A stretch of DNA of 64,000 nt, from contig NC_091942.1 in assembly GCF_041260155.1 (NCBI RefSeq), positions 16,859,501-16,923,500 on the forward strand, written 5' to 3'. Positions within the stretch are counted from its first letter, which is position 1, and each line of letters starts with the position of its first letter. The DNA is from Ptychodera flava (lineage: Eukaryota > Hemichordata > Enteropneusta > Ptychoderidae). The position numbers were made by a program, and so were the translations under genes. The notes below the pieces were generated by a model that did not search any database, had not been told where the DNA came from, and saw nothing but the letters and a program-made list of their open reading frames with translations. Below, one piece after another: positions 1 through 12,402 of this stretch.

Positions 1-647
1 TTGCATTTCATTGCAATTATGGGTTGATGTTTTCATTTATGGTTGCTAATGTCTGGCTAGTTAGTAAAGGGAAAGGAACTCCACAAATCGTTCATATCTG
101 AGTTGTTTGCGTATGATCTTGTGTATATTGTAAGTGTATATCATGTTTGGCTGTTTTACGTAAAATGTTGATTAGCCACAGCGGTTAAACCTACTGTGAG
201 TCTTGTCGCTGATTTGCTTCGAGTGTGTTTGCATCTAAGTCGCACCCACTCAACACTGCACTATACAAGCCAGTACCGAACGTTTCTTGAACAAAAACCT
301 ATGTGTCCTTCAGTGGTACATGTATAATAAATCACACTTTGGCATGCAAATACGAAGTTCCGTCACAGACACAAAATCAAAGAAATACCGAAATTGTGAA
401 TTCAGTCTGCAGAAGCGAAAAAAGGATAAGCGGTTTTCCTAAAATGTAATGATTTTCAGTACATAACATCTGCCTGTCTCCCTTCCTTCGAGGCCTCGTC
501 CCTCCCTCCCTTCCTCCCTTCCCCTTTCTCTTAATAAGTATAGGGCAGAGACTTGCTTCCAGCTGCTAAGATACAGGAAACACATTTCATCTAAACCCAA
601 ACTAGAGTTCTATAAAGATGATAATTTAAATAATGTATTTCACTTAC
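1..647. other. No recognisable gene; downstream side of the trefoil gene
   Basis: This stretch lies 3' of the last trefoil-gene exon I can define (minus strand), so it should be intron or hold further exons, but I could not identify an acceptor with a convincing open frame. A polypyrimidine tract of C and T runs lies at about 476-531. Confidence 0.4.
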
Positions 648-3296
648 AGTCATCCTGAGAGACAAGCACCCTGATACTATGTATTTCAAACGAAGTCTCA
701 AACGCAATCATGACAGCTGGATATAATGAACTTTTCTTCTCATAGAAGCAATCATTGAATTCATAAGTCTGTATTTTGGAAATGTATCGTCTACTTAAGA
801 AGTTCATCCTGTTGACGCCGTTCAGCGTTATGAGCAGGTGGAGCTGCATGGTGCCCTGTATATCTGGCGACAACCTACCGTCAATGACTGCGAAATGGTT
901 GTCCATCATGAAGCTATAGCTGAACGCATTCAGCGCAATGTTGAAGATAGCTAGGTGAAAAAAAAAGCAAAAGGCCGTCAAGATTGTCAGAAGCATATTA
1001 TTCTCATCAGAATTGCTTGTAAAGACCCCTTCTTTGAGGAACAGACTTGAACCTGTTTGATGCTATAGTCCTCTACACCCTACATAATAACCGTTAATGG
1101 TTCTAATACTTTCTCAGAGAATCAGTTATTCTCAGTCTGGAAGGCATGCTTATATTCGAATAAACCACGTGAAGCATAGATCAGATATATGCTTCGTCTT
1201 ATTTAAGAGGGAACGCATTACGGAATATCATTCGCAGACGACTATTGCACAGTATAGTTGCACATAAATTGTTTTGAGTCTTAAGAAATTTGATTGCACG
1301 CTACATCAGCATTTTTTGCCAAAAGTGTAGAATTTGATCCCCGATTTACTGTAATTTTGAGCTGTAGAAGGTAAATCTGCACTTAATTCATGACTGACCC
1401 CCCCCCCCATGCGTATATGTCAGCATGCCAGCTCGATAATCGTCACTGACAAATATCTCCCACCAAAAATGTTTTACACGATCTTTATCTACATAAAATC
1501 ACTCGTGCACTTGTGAGCAACAGCATAAGTATACTTTTTAAGGAATTTACACAAAGATCCTTTCGGATTAAAGAAATCATCGGAAAAAAAATGTGGATCA
1601 AAGAAACCATAGGAAAAAAAATGTAGCAATAGGAGATAAAATATATACTTGATACGTATAGGGATACAGTCGTCGGAACTGCGCTCAAGGACCCATACGA
1701 CCAAAGTAAACATTGCAAGGTATGATGGTGATGGTGATTGATGAAAGTTAAAACATGTCTGTCATAATCTATATCGTTTAATTTAAATGTTGCAGCTATA
1801 ATGAGGTGAATTTAGATATCGTGCACGAAATACATTGTTTTTAAACAAGAAAGTCGCACAGGCGCAGTTCTGACGACGGTTTCCCTTTAAATAAGTCGCA
1901 CACAAGAACACAGACATGCGCAGAAACAAACATAGCATTCTGCTGACAGAGGTAGAATCATCTCCGGGCAAGTAATGGGACGACCCTCAAACTTTTACAA
2001 GAGATGCCCACACGATACCATCTACATTTTCGCAATCTGTACCGTTAGTTTCACTGTATTTCCTATACATGAATGGCAATAGATCATAAAAGCGACGATT
2101 TGTTTCATCCACCGTCAGTGCTCAAAGTTACAGTGCTTTATGGGGCAGGCCTGCTGCGTAAGGTTCATAGGATCGAGGGGAGAATTATCAATAATTGGCG
2201 ATTGTCTTCTCAGTGCAAATCCCCTTTGTAATTTACTTTCAGTTCCAGAGTCGAACAACAAAGAATTACGAAATTTCCGAAATTTTGATTTGAGATTGCA
2301 CTTACATGCTTTTGATTTCCTATAGCAGTTGCTTTCCAACGAATCCCAGCAACATCCAGCCTCAGCACAGTCAAGCCTTGCTGCATAGCCACCCGGGCAT
2401 GGCGTTCGTTCGGTGCGTGCAACCCAGCATCGCGAACCTGCGGACAGTTGGAATCCCCAGTTAGCATTCCTTGGTCAGGAAACACATTGAAGAATTTTTT
2501 CCAAGAAATAAGAAGCAAGTTTTTCCAGTGGAATAATGGGCAGTCTATTTTCAGTCAAAATCACATGATATCATAGATGTCCATTCAGCGAGCGCGTAAG
2601 AACACAAGCCCGTTTCGATGATGATGCTCCCGTGTTTCGTCTTTGCAAAACAATATGTACTTTTATCGATATCTCGGTGTGACACATTCAACTTGTATAG
2701 TCACTTGCCGATAAGCACATTCTAAAATCAGTTTTCGGCACTTGTACAAAATAAACGTGAGTTGTAGATTTAAAATATGGGAGTCTTTTAATGGTACAGA
2801 CCCGGTCGAAAATGTTAGGGAATTAAGTAAATAAATCAGGCAAACTTTGCAAATTTATCGATGACATAGCGAGAAAACACAACTGTGTTAAGTTTTTGTA
2901 CAGGGAAAGGCGCGGAAAATGGAACATGTGCAATATCCTGTATTTCAAAGTTGTGTCTCGCTTACCGTCTGTGGTAACTCTGATCGAAGAACTTTCCCGT
3001 GGTAACACTGATTAAATAGCTGACGACGTTTGATGTCGATGCAAGGTTTACTACGATTCATAAACATTAACGTGTGTGACTCGGTTTAATCGAGTCACTT
3101 GGTACAAACGATAGAACAAAAATGAAAAAAAAAGATGATGCAAAATGTTGAATGAACATAAGAGATATATGAAAATACTGGCCTTATTGCACTTACCTTC
3201 GTTTGGCAGCACTTCATCGGATACTGCTGAGCGTAACGCGTGGAACAAGACCAAAATAACACATACTATAGTTTTCAGTTTTATATCTACACACAT
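648..3296 (-). CDS. Secreted trefoil (P-type) domain protein, 5' four exons, 3' end outside the model
   Basis: Four minus-strand exons join with matching phases: 3197-3296 (ATG at 3296-3294), 2966-3007, 2306-2437 and 648-950. Each has a GT donor and AG acceptor, and all introns are phase 1. Exon 1 encodes a signal peptide (short basic start, then a hydrophobic run around IVCVILVLF, then a small-residue region). Exon 3 encodes a trefoil-like module with spacing C-x9-C-x9-C-x4-CC-x7-C and the motif AEAGCCWDS. Trefoil domains use C-x9/10-C-x9-C-x4-CC-x10-C, so this one has a slightly short last loop. The trefoil exon is symmetrical (phase 1-1), as is usual for shuffled extracellular modules. Exon 4 encodes about 100 residues, beta-rich in look, that I do not recognise; it ends in a GTAAGT donor at 647, so the gene continues. 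Likely role: secreted or cell-surface protein of mucus, egg coat or epithelium (inference). An additional exon inside the 951-2305 intron cannot be excluded. Confidence 0.66.
951..2305 (-). other. Intron 3 of the trefoil gene
   Basis: The acceptor on the exon-4 side ends in CACCTAG after a long T run. The donor on the exon-3 side is GTAAGT. Apart from a C run near 1400 and a duplicated A-rich stretch near 1580-1622 I see nothing in it. Confidence 0.5.
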
Positions 3297-4628
3297 GTTG
3301 GTAGCATCAGGTCGAGGGTGCACAAGTAAACCAAAACCGCTGTTTTATACTTTTTGTGTTGGTGGATATATGAGCCAATCAACACGTTAATCGTACCGGA
3401 GGAATTTGAAAACGAACTGATAGTCAGTCCACTTTGTGAGTCCACGAAGTCTGCACATCAGGGGAGACCTCGTAGGCTCTGAACTGTGCAGTATCTCGGT
3501 GGATTGCTCACATGTAATCAATTAGAAGGGATGTCAATGGTCTTATTCTCTTGTATAAGTCGCTTACCCTTTGTCGGCACTTTATATCGTTAAGATCAAA
3601 TGATGCGTTACTTTGTCGGCAGGGACCCACCCTTACGTATCTTTAGCCTAGAGCCGTAAATCCCGGGGGGAGGGTGGGGGTGTGTGCTGCATGTGCGTTT
3701 CCCTGCTGTTCGGTCAGTATGGTCGCGGCACTGTTAGAGCGCCATCACAGCCTAAAGTGTATCATTCGATGTGGCAGTCGTCTTCGCAATTTGTTTTCCA
3801 GTCGATTTGTTGTGAACAATTCTGAACGTCTTTTACCTCCATCAGGGCATGTGGATTCCATTTAATCAAACCTATTATCGGATGTTTTCACCAAGGTAAC
3901 TAAAACCAAGGTGAAACTTCAACGCTATATGACGAGCCAAAAAAAGTCTTTAAATAGGGTTGCAGATTCATGTAGACCAGCAAGCATTGGCATCTGATTT
4001 AAAGTTCATTATGCATGTGAATACTTTATTCATTTACCTTTGTGAGGCACTCACCTAGCAGATGGCTGGAGCTAGTTAAGCAATAATCTCATTTCACCAA
4101 TGTAATATCTTGTAATGGTCAAAATGGTGCACGTAATTGCAAACAAGGTACAATGCAAATTCACTGGCATTGACATGGGGTTTTTTGCTCTGGAGTTACA
4201 CTTCAGATAACAATGTCCTTTTTAAAAATTATTTAAAGGTAAACTCAAGCCATCTTATGATGGAGAGCTCACTTGTAGTAGTTTCAACTTCTGTAGTTCA
4301 CAGATGAAATAAACACAGGAAGGACATAGAAAAATTGCAAGGCCTGTACATTGAGACAGAACAGGTTTTTCTGACAACGGTTGGACAAACCTTCAAATCC
4401 AAAGCTTTTGTTGCTTGAATACAACTGGACAAGTCCATGGACATTATTTAAAAATTATACTTAATCCTCACACCTTGCATGTTTGCTTTATTAACACATC
4501 CAGATCAAATATAGAGGGAACATATGCTTTCTGTTTCTTTCTTGCCAACATATCTGGGTAAGAATGATGAAGGCATTTTGGTATTTGGATAATTCTAGAA
4601 TCTCAACTTAGAGTTGGATATGTTAGTG

Positions 4629-4930
4629 TATACATGTATACATCTACATATATACAAACTAATGACACATAAATGACATACTGGCACAGCATACATATAC
4701 ATACATAAGTATGTACATGAATATAAACCGTACATACATACATAGATACATAGATACATGCATATACACATACAATGTACATACGTATATTACATAACTA
4801 CATACATGCATATATACATACCTACGTACATACATAAGTACGTATATGCATGATACGTATGTATATACATACGTTCGTACATACATACATACATACACAT
4901 ATGTACATGCACATATGTACCGTACATACC
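4629..4930. repeat. Degenerate TACA/TATG simple repeat
   Basis: About 300 bp of imperfect four-base repeats (TACA, CATA, TATG). It produces a spurious tyrosine- and valine-rich frame on the minus strand. It lies in the part of copy A (about 4495-4945) that copy B lacks. Confidence 0.9.
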
Positions 4931-5468
4931 AACGTCTAATATAATTATGCAAGTTCAAACTGTCATACTCATACATGCAAGTCATACATTGCACCCTGAG
5001 CAACTACAGACCTGTGTGTACTAACTTTCATATCAGTTTGCTCTCAAAAACAAATTATTATTTCCATTTCCCCATCACAAATTTACTCTTTGGCATCACA
5101 TCAACAACTCTTCTGATGACAGAAAAACACATTGTTTATTTCCCCTTCAAACTACAGTACGTCTTTCAAAAATTATCACTGAACAATATGCAGTAAATAC
5201 CGTCACTGACAATTTCGCTGTTGAAGTGTTGAAATTACATGTGCACAGAATCCCCTTTATTAATCTCTAACTTCTAAACTTGATGTACTCTGCTTGTGCA
5301 AGGGAAAAAACTATTACAAAAATACATGTCCATAATTTGTAATGATAAACAGATCCTGTCCCCATCACCATGCTCAATTTCATCTTTGATAACATATCCC
5401 CGCTTCAGTCTTAGCTCAATCTGTTCTATTTTTCTATGAGCTAGAATACCTTTCGACTTTCAAAACAT

Positions 5469-5486
5469 TGGGGGGGGGGGGGGGGG
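5469..5486. repeat. Poly-G run followed by GAGAGA
   Basis: A run of about 18 G residues followed by a short GA repeat. Copy B has a C-rich run at the corresponding position (about 18199), so this point has long been a simple-sequence site. Confidence 0.8.
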
Positions 5487-6502
5487 AGAGAGATTCAGGT
5501 CAAACAAAATGAGTTCAATTTGCTATGCAATGATTCCAAGTTCAACTACACATGCTCTCTTATGAAAAAATGAAACATTAGCTTTCTAAATGATCCAAGA
5601 ATACACATCTTTTATTTCCAAATTTTTCTGCTGATGTGCAGTATGCTTGGAAGGTTATATCTGATTGGTCGATTGTCATTATTCACAGCAACTTAGGGAG
5701 TCTTTTTGTATTATTTATTATGATGGTAAGATTCAGTCACCGAATTGGATATCAGCTTCTGACATGCTGCACATCAGCCACAATTTTTTGGTGGACCATT
5801 GACCTTGCACAGGGAAAACGAGAATTAGGAATGCTCCATTGAGCTGAAAGCATGGTTCCCGGTCACCAGGTGGCCAAGTTGTATAGATACACAAAAGCTT
5901 GATTCCACACCCAAGGAAAACTGAATGCATGGTGATTTCAATGGAAAGTCTACAGGAATGACAGCTCAATCCAAAGCTTATAGCATCAGACTTCTGCGTG
6001 TGAAATGGTTATTCTTGCCAGCATTGTTTGGCATGGTTCACCACCGATATCCCTTGAATTCAATGCAAAAGTTCATTTTTAAGATGAACATTACATGTTT
6101 CTGTGCCAAAAACAAATTACGGTGATAAATGCTTAACATCCAAAGTCCCAGCAATATCACATTGTGTAAATAAAAACATTGTTGGACATACTGGGAGAAG
6201 TATGTATGCTAAATCCCTGGGATTGAATATGTCCTTTTTAATCCTTTCCAAACCATGGTTTGGCCAAAACCATTCTTGTCAATGGGGATTGTGGATCTGT
6301 ACACACACGCACTGGCAGAGCTGACATTTGTTGAGCGCGGCGGCTCCATCATACAAAGAACTGCACACCATCTGCCACTCTATTTGCTTTCTGCCGCAAA
6401 CACTACAGCATAAAAATTGTAGAGGACTAGAGGAATTGATAAAAAAACGTAAAAATCAGAATGTAAGCTGAAATGTACAACAGGAATTCACAAGCTGTGA
6501 CA

Positions 6503-9500
6503 TCATCTCTTCTTGAATCCGTACTTCTTCCTCTCATAGAACAGATCTGTTTTTGCACTGCCGAGGTTGACAATCTTTGGGCATCCATCTCTCTGTATTG
6601 GAAGTTGAGAAAGGAATACAATTCCATTATTAAAATGCTGAAAAAGTCTTACGATCAGTTCCTCAGCATGTACTGGGTTTTTTAAAGAATGACTGTATCG
6701 TCTTGAGACATACGTGCATTATTGTAACCTTCAGGCAGGATTTGAATAATTCAAAGTTCAAAGTTCAGTTTATTTCAGTACAGGGCCTCAGCCCATCGTA
6801 CATCTTAGTTACAGAATAGACACAAAAGATTTGGACACTGGTGCTATGTAAAAGTGTGCTTTGTGTGAACATGGCAATTCAAATGATGAAGAGCATCAGT
6901 TTTACTGATTATGAGAATCTGTCAATGGGAGAAAAGACCATTGCCTGGGTAATAGGAACAAATGAGCATGTGTCATTCATGCTTGAGGCATGGGCAATGC
7001 AACGTACACTGTCTTAATGGAGCCACCTGTCTAAAACAGCAGCTTTACCATCGTTTAGAAAAAGTGGCGAAGATCAAATTTGAGACATCAAATTCTTGTG
7101 GAGTAAATACTGTATTTGTGAAATCGAATATTTAATTTTTCCCCACGGAGCTAACAAAGGGATTGTTACAACTTTGAAATTTCAAGCAATTTGTTCCTCT
7201 AGCACCAGCATTTGTATGGTTATTCCTGATTTTCATCTTTGATTTTAACAGAGAACAAATGGAAATTTCTTTGCGGCAAGTTTTGGGGAAAGTTTTATTC
7301 TCAAAAGGAAACTGATTTTGAAAAAAGTCTGCCCAACATCCATGGCTTCTGAAAATCTCAATCTTTCTGTTTGGGAGAAGTAAGCATATAAGCTTCATAT
7401 GAGGACACAATGAAATGAACTGATGAAGAATGCTTCCTCTTCCAAATTTAGGGCACAATTCAGGGATGTAGAAAAATGTCTTGATTTCTTAACTAATCAT
7501 TTTCACAGCTGACAAATTTTAGATGATTGCTGATTGTTTTTGCTGGCTGCCAGGTTTTTTCTACATTCCTGTTATGGTACTGCAGGCATTACTGGGATAA
7601 GAATTCTATCTCTCATATTTAACTGGGTTGCCCTTGAGATTAAACAGTAGTTAAATGTGTATTAATGTATTCTGGAGCTTTTGCTTTCACTCTGCTAGAC
7701 AACTACAGTTCATAATATATTTTTATGAGCTGGCACAGTAAAGCCCCAATAGCTGTGAATTTTATGCATTATTTTTAAATTAAATTCATGATTTTATTTT
7801 TAAACCAAAGTTGGATTGTTAAATGTGCTAACTGAAGGACATGTAGAAGCATAACTGCTTGCTGATTTGGACCTACCTACACGTTTTAACAGGCTGAAAA
7901 TTAAAATGATGCCTCAATGGAAAAGTACAAAAAACACAGTATTTCCTGGATATGCACATTGCGATCATCCAACACACAAGCATGATGCCATTTACTTGAA
8001 TGCCAACATTTTATTGTTGTATTGTTTATTTTCTTTGTCACATGATTAGTTTTTGAAAATGGCAGGAAATCTAAAATGTTAAAATGTTTGAATTTACATG
8101 CCACTTTTGAGAATGTTAAACACTTTTTCAGTCTTTAATAGGTCTTATTCAAAGAAAACTCTTGGGAAACTGAGGATATTTTGAGATCGGGTTTTTACAC
8201 ATTTGCAGCTATTGGAGCATTAAACAGTCTTCTATAAGTCCTATTTGTCTTTATATATCATCTTCTCAGCGCAAATTAACAGTTTGAATATATGTAAAAT
8301 GTATTTCACGTATCTAGATTACGCAAGTTATTTATTGGCAGCCGTTTTATATATTAACTTTTATTACAAATACATTTTGAGATGTCATGGGGTCAAACAA
8401 GATTGTGATCAAAATTCAACATGATTAAAAAAAAGCAATGACATATCAGAATAAAAAAAACTTGTATAAACCATCTGCATTACATTGGCACCATATCAGA
8501 TCAAAGGCAGCTGCACGGCAATTTTACACTATCTACACTTGGCGCACGAGTTATCGGAACACTAAATTAGGTAATTACCCAGCAACTTGGCTGAGTACTT
8601 TGCAATTTGACCTGGCATTTACCTAAACAAGAGTCTGTTTTATGGTCTGAAGACTGATAAGATATCCACCACACTCAGCAGGCAGCTCCTCCACTGAGTA
8701 AACTGATATGCCTACACTGCAAAAAACATTTTTGACTGGCAGCTGCATGTAGTTGATGGGAGAGTTTTGAAGGGCCGGAAGAAAATGTTGTATAAGTGTA
8801 ACTGAAACATGATTTGCTGCTGTCATTTTGTGTCCTGTTTTTGTAGATATGCATGTTATTACCAGTTTTTTAATCACAATTACATACATTGAAGAAACAC
8901 TGACTGTCAGAGCAACCATCCAATCATATGATAAAAACGGACTGTTCCATCAACGTCGGTGGTGGGCTCATGGAAGGTGGTAAATTTGACGAGTTTTGTA
9001 ACTCTAGATTTACAAGGGATGCTGCGATGTTTCAATTCCAAATAACATACAGAGGCAAAACCTGTCAGGTTCAGGCCCAGGACACAAAATGAGTACAATA
9101 GATTGTGTTACATCATAATATTTATTCCCCCTTTTCACAATTTTCCCATGAACTAGATGCCAGTTGAAAATGGGTTGTTCCTGTGTAGGCATATCAGTTT
9201 ACTTAGTGGGAGCTGCCTGCTGAGTTTAGTGGATATCTTATTAGTCTTCAGACCATAAAACAGACTCTTGTTTAGGTAAATGCCAGGTCAAATTGCAAAG
9301 TGCTCAGCTAAGTTGCTGGGTGATTACCTAATTTGGTGTTCCGATAAGTCATGCCCTTACTGTAACAGTACTTACATCTTTTTCCTGTATTGTACATTCT
9401 TTACAATAGTAAGCATCTGAAACCCCTGGCCCTCCACATATCACACATCTTCCTTGATATGAGCCATAGTTGCATTCATCACAGATTCTAACCAAGGTGC

Positions 9501-10396
9501 AAGGGCGTACATAGGAGTCGCATATCACACATTTCCCATCACACTTTTCACAAAGTCTGCCAATAGCTGAATGAGGTAAAAAGGAACGATATGCAATTTA
9601 TTAATGCTTGATGTTACTGATTGAACAAGAACGTACATGTATTAAAACATGATTATCAGAGGGTACATGTAAAGTCCCTCCAACCCTAGAAGTTCAAGTT
9701 AGAGTGTACTATCCATGCTTCATCACAAGGTATAAAAGGTACTGTTACTTTGGTGAAAAACATTGTGTACATTACTATTTTGGAGCATTTGCACTGCAGT
9801 ACACTGCCAACGACATTTGTTTCAAGTATCAATGTTTCATCCAAGATGGCATCAACATGGGGGATTTTTCCAGTTTATCAGAAAATTTAGAGGGGATTTG
9901 ACCAGTTTTCATGAGTTCTTGACAATGAAATAACTGATATTTGGCATATTTGACAAACTCTCTGTCTCGGCTGGAATATCAACTCTCAAGATTGAAACAC
10001 GGAGGAACATTCTGCAATGGCCAACCAATATTTGGATAGAACATAATTGATATACAATACAAAGAGATACACGGGCTCTGGCCTGGGGTCATTGAGAAGT
10101 TGGTGCGCTATGGTGCACACTAGTACCATGGAGGTTGAGGTGTACAACGCTACGCACATGGCGTGCATTGGCCATTGATTGGTAAAACAATTGAAACATG
10201 AAATGGCGACGCAAACAAATCCTTTACTGCCCTTATACGATTCTAGTCAGCCTCATTTTCATTATCACACTCTAACCTAGGGCTTGGAAGTTAAGGAAGT
10301 GTGAGACACAACTTGTACTGCTTAACAATTCTTAAAATACTTACCTACGCCGGGCTGCTTCCGACAAAAGATCAAATCTGGGTGATGCTTGGCCAT
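6503..10396 (-). CDS. PHF5A: PHD finger-like domain protein 5A (SF3b14b), complete three-exon gene
   Basis: PHF5A is a small SF3b subunit of the U2 snRNP. It packs against SF3B1 and helps form the pocket that holds the branch-point adenosine, so it acts in the nucleus in pre-mRNA splicing. Exons (minus): 10345-10396 (52 nt, ATG at 10396-10394), 9376-9566 (191 nt) and 6503-6592 (90 nt, TGA at 6505-6503). They join exactly to 110 codons, the normal animal length. Both introns have GTAAGT donors and CAG acceptors; intron 1 is phase 1 and intron 2 phase 0. The protein begins [10 protein letters not shown] and ends [11 protein letters not shown], and keeps every expected CxxC zinc ligand, including C23, C26, C30 and C33. 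It differs from the human protein at only a few sites (P15 for A; A for S in the NLGSxKTD segment). The donor and acceptor evidence plus near-identity to the family make this identification very secure. Confidence 0.97.
6745..6812 (-). mobile_element. 3' end scrap of a LINE
   Basis: On the minus strand the text reads GATGGGCTGAGGCCCTGTAC, then GAAATAAA, then a short repeated AACTTTG tail. This is the same 3'-end style (two GC-rich blocks, GAAATAAA, simple tail) as the LINE end at 12046-12127. Only the terminal segment is present. It sits in PHF5A intron 2 of copy A and is absent at the matching place in copy B. Confidence 0.45.
8551..9347. mobile_element. 797 bp non-autonomous element with ~165 bp terminal inverted repeats
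   Basis: The left arm 8551-8717 and right arm 9183-9347 are near-perfect reverse complements. Both start TTATCGGAACAC from the outside and both contain the block CAAGAGTCTGTTTTATGG. The core of about 465 bp has no recognisable transposase. If the outer TTA/TAA is read as a flanking TA, this fits a Tc1/mariner-like target, but that boundary is uncertain. It lies in PHF5A intron 2 of copy A only. Confidence 0.85.
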
Positions 10397-10421
10397 TTTG
10401 AAAAACGTACCCCTCAATGTT

Positions 10422-10472
10422 AACGCCCTCTATGGTAATAATGAGCAGATACGGGCAAACGCTGAGGGCGTT
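10422..10472. promoter_or_regulatory. Inverted repeat 26 bp upstream of the PHF5A start, kept in both copies
   Basis: AACGCCCTC (10422-10430) and GAGGGCGTT (10464-10472) form a perfect 9 bp inverted repeat just upstream of the PHF5A ATG, probably in the 5' UTR or core promoter. Copy B keeps the arrangement at 30038-30046 and 30080-30088 with one mismatch, although the sequence around it has diverged. A paired factor site or a 5'-UTR hairpin are both possible. Confidence 0.4.
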
Positions 10473-11689
10473 CCACAGAAGTGGTGGAACTTACAGCAGA
10501 GGGTTAGTCTTCGTGTTTGTGGTGCTGTTATCCCATTATTCCTTATGCGAACAAAAAGCAATGTCCATATTTTATCTATGAGTACATTCTTACAGTAAAG
10601 TAACGTTGTTATGATCTCAAGGAAACCTCATCATAATGGAAATAAACTCAAACTGATTTCCTTGAAAACCTGAGATTCACTTGGACTATATGCTATCAAC
10701 AACTGTTTTCTTCTGTTTTTGTCGTAATATGATCCTGAATATGATATTATATGATGTCATTGATAATTGGTCAATCATCGAACTTTCAGCAGCCTCTGCT
10801 GTTTCACGGGTCAAGGGCGTTCATTAAATTCTATGATTTGTTGACATAACAGTAGTACATAAGTATTCACGGAAAATGTATTGATAAGCGCTGCGACCAT
10901 GGACAGAAATATAAAAATTATTGTCGTCCTTTAATTCACTTTTTACGATGGCCTAAATGTGGCAACGTGTGACAAGAATAGGCGTGGCATAGCTTTGTAT
11001 TTTTTACATTGATTTTGTTATTTTTGTGGAAGTAGTAAAGTCACATTTTCCAGAATCTCGATCGAAATTTTATTGAAAATAAGCTCAACGAGTTGCCTGT
11101 GGTGAGCACAGATCAAGGAATAATAGCCCTTCCTACTTCCTCATACAAATGCAGGAGACGATAATGTAATTCTGATGAAAGAGACAACTGATGCTTAAAC
11201 AAAGGTGTATCAGTCAATGTGGCAGTCGTCTTCGCAATTAGGGGTGGACCATTTGCAAGTCAGTTTGTTGTGAACAATTCTGAACGTCTTTTATCTCCAT
11301 CAGGGCATGAGGATTCCCTTTTATCCAAGCTATTAAAGGATGTGTTTGCCAAGGTAACTAAAACAAAGGTGGAACTTCAAAGCTATATGACAAGCCAGCA
11401 AAAGTCTTTAGGGACCCTTCAGTAATTACAGGGGGAAGTTCCTCACACACTTATACAATAAAATATGACCCTCCCCGTCCTCCTCTTTAAAATGTGACCC
11501 TTCCCCTTGTCTGACATTCTAAAACTTGACCCTTCCCCAACCACTGCAGTATTCTCCCCAGGAATAACTGAAACAGTATCAGCTAATTTACATAACAATT
11601 GGTTTAAGTGTTATGTAAGTTTGGGACACAGTACGGAGGGGAGGGCTGGTGTTTTTGCAGGGACAGTCGCAATTAAGGCTTTTTATAAA

Positions 11690-12088
11690 GTATGTATTGT
11701 CTTAATGTTTGGTGTAACTACAGTGCTAGACAGATGTCAACTCTAAAAGTGGCTTATCATAATGCATTGCGTATAATTTTTGATCTTAAACAAGATGCGA
11801 GTATCAGTCACAATTTTGTTTCAAGAAATATTTTGAATTTTGCTTCATTGCAACGAAAGTTACTATGAACTTTTGCAAAAGATTAACAGAAAGCAAGAAT
11901 TCTGTAATATACAGTTGTGTTAATTCTGATTTTTACTTTAATTCAACTTTCTGGCAGCATTGTAGGAATGTATTGTATTAGTATTTTCAGTAGTTTTTTT
12001 CATTCTTTTATAAAATTTATTTCTCGCTGTAATGTCTACATTTTAATGTTATTCTTAGTATGGGCGATGGCCTGAAATAAAGATGAAC

Positions 12089-12127
<39 letters not shown>
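11690..12127 (+). mobile_element. 3' end of a LINE with (AAT)n tail
   Basis: From about 11728 the plus strand reads QMSTLKVAYHNALRIIFDL, the conserved region after the reverse-transcriptase domain of many Jockey/CR1-group LINEs. The frame closes at a TGA near 11862. The 3' end has GGGCGATGGCCTGAAATAAAG followed by about 13 AAT units (12087-12127). Only the terminal ~440 bp is present. It is carried inside the 11411-15994 element. Confidence 0.65.
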
Positions 12128-12402
12128 TCGAAGACGGGATCGATAGATCGAGCCGAAAATCGATCTGGCAGACTACCCAGCTAACGAGCGCCTGTGCCCG
12201 AAAGTATGTCACTCGAGCGACAGCGCGTTCTCGCGCTGATGTCGTTCCCCGGGTGTCGTACCAAGACACGTCCCTATTTCCGATCGTTTCTTCCACAGAA
12301 CTGTCATTTAAAGTTCAGATTCAAGTTCGTTTAGTTGTTTTGCTGTTGTGAAAAGTATTTATATTATCGTCGTGCCGTTTTAGAAGATTTTTGAGGACCT
12401 AA

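Larger units (their letters stand above)
3764..10505. repeat. Segmental duplication copy A (carries intact PHF5A)
   Basis: The sequence from about 3764 is matched by sequence from about 11211 (shared block GGCAGTCGTCTTCGCAATT), and the match resumes repeatedly at 3960/16007, 4945/16797, 5290/18012, 6470/18335, 7350/19598, 8500/20462, 9376/26689 and 10345/29947. It ends near 10505/30140. The unit holds the whole PHF5A gene plus its 3' and 5' flanks. Edges are approximate because I matched them by eye. Copy A is about 6.7 kb; copy B is about 18.9 kb because of later insertions. Confidence 0.85.

Noticed and set aside
1380-1410. C run and other homopolymers as possible G-quadruplex regulators
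   Set aside because: Single uninterrupted runs; no spaced G-tract arrangement tied to a gene.
4659-5003. 114-codon Tyr/Val/Cys-rich frame on the minus strand
   Set aside because: It is produced by the degenerate TACA simple repeat and has no domain features.
6473-6685. Plus-strand frame with a near twin at 18338-18619
   Set aside because: The similarity is only because both lie antisense to PHF5A exon 3 in the two duplicated copies.
9986-10168. Small minus-strand frame in PHF5A intron 1
   Set aside because: Intronic, not conserved in copy B, no features.
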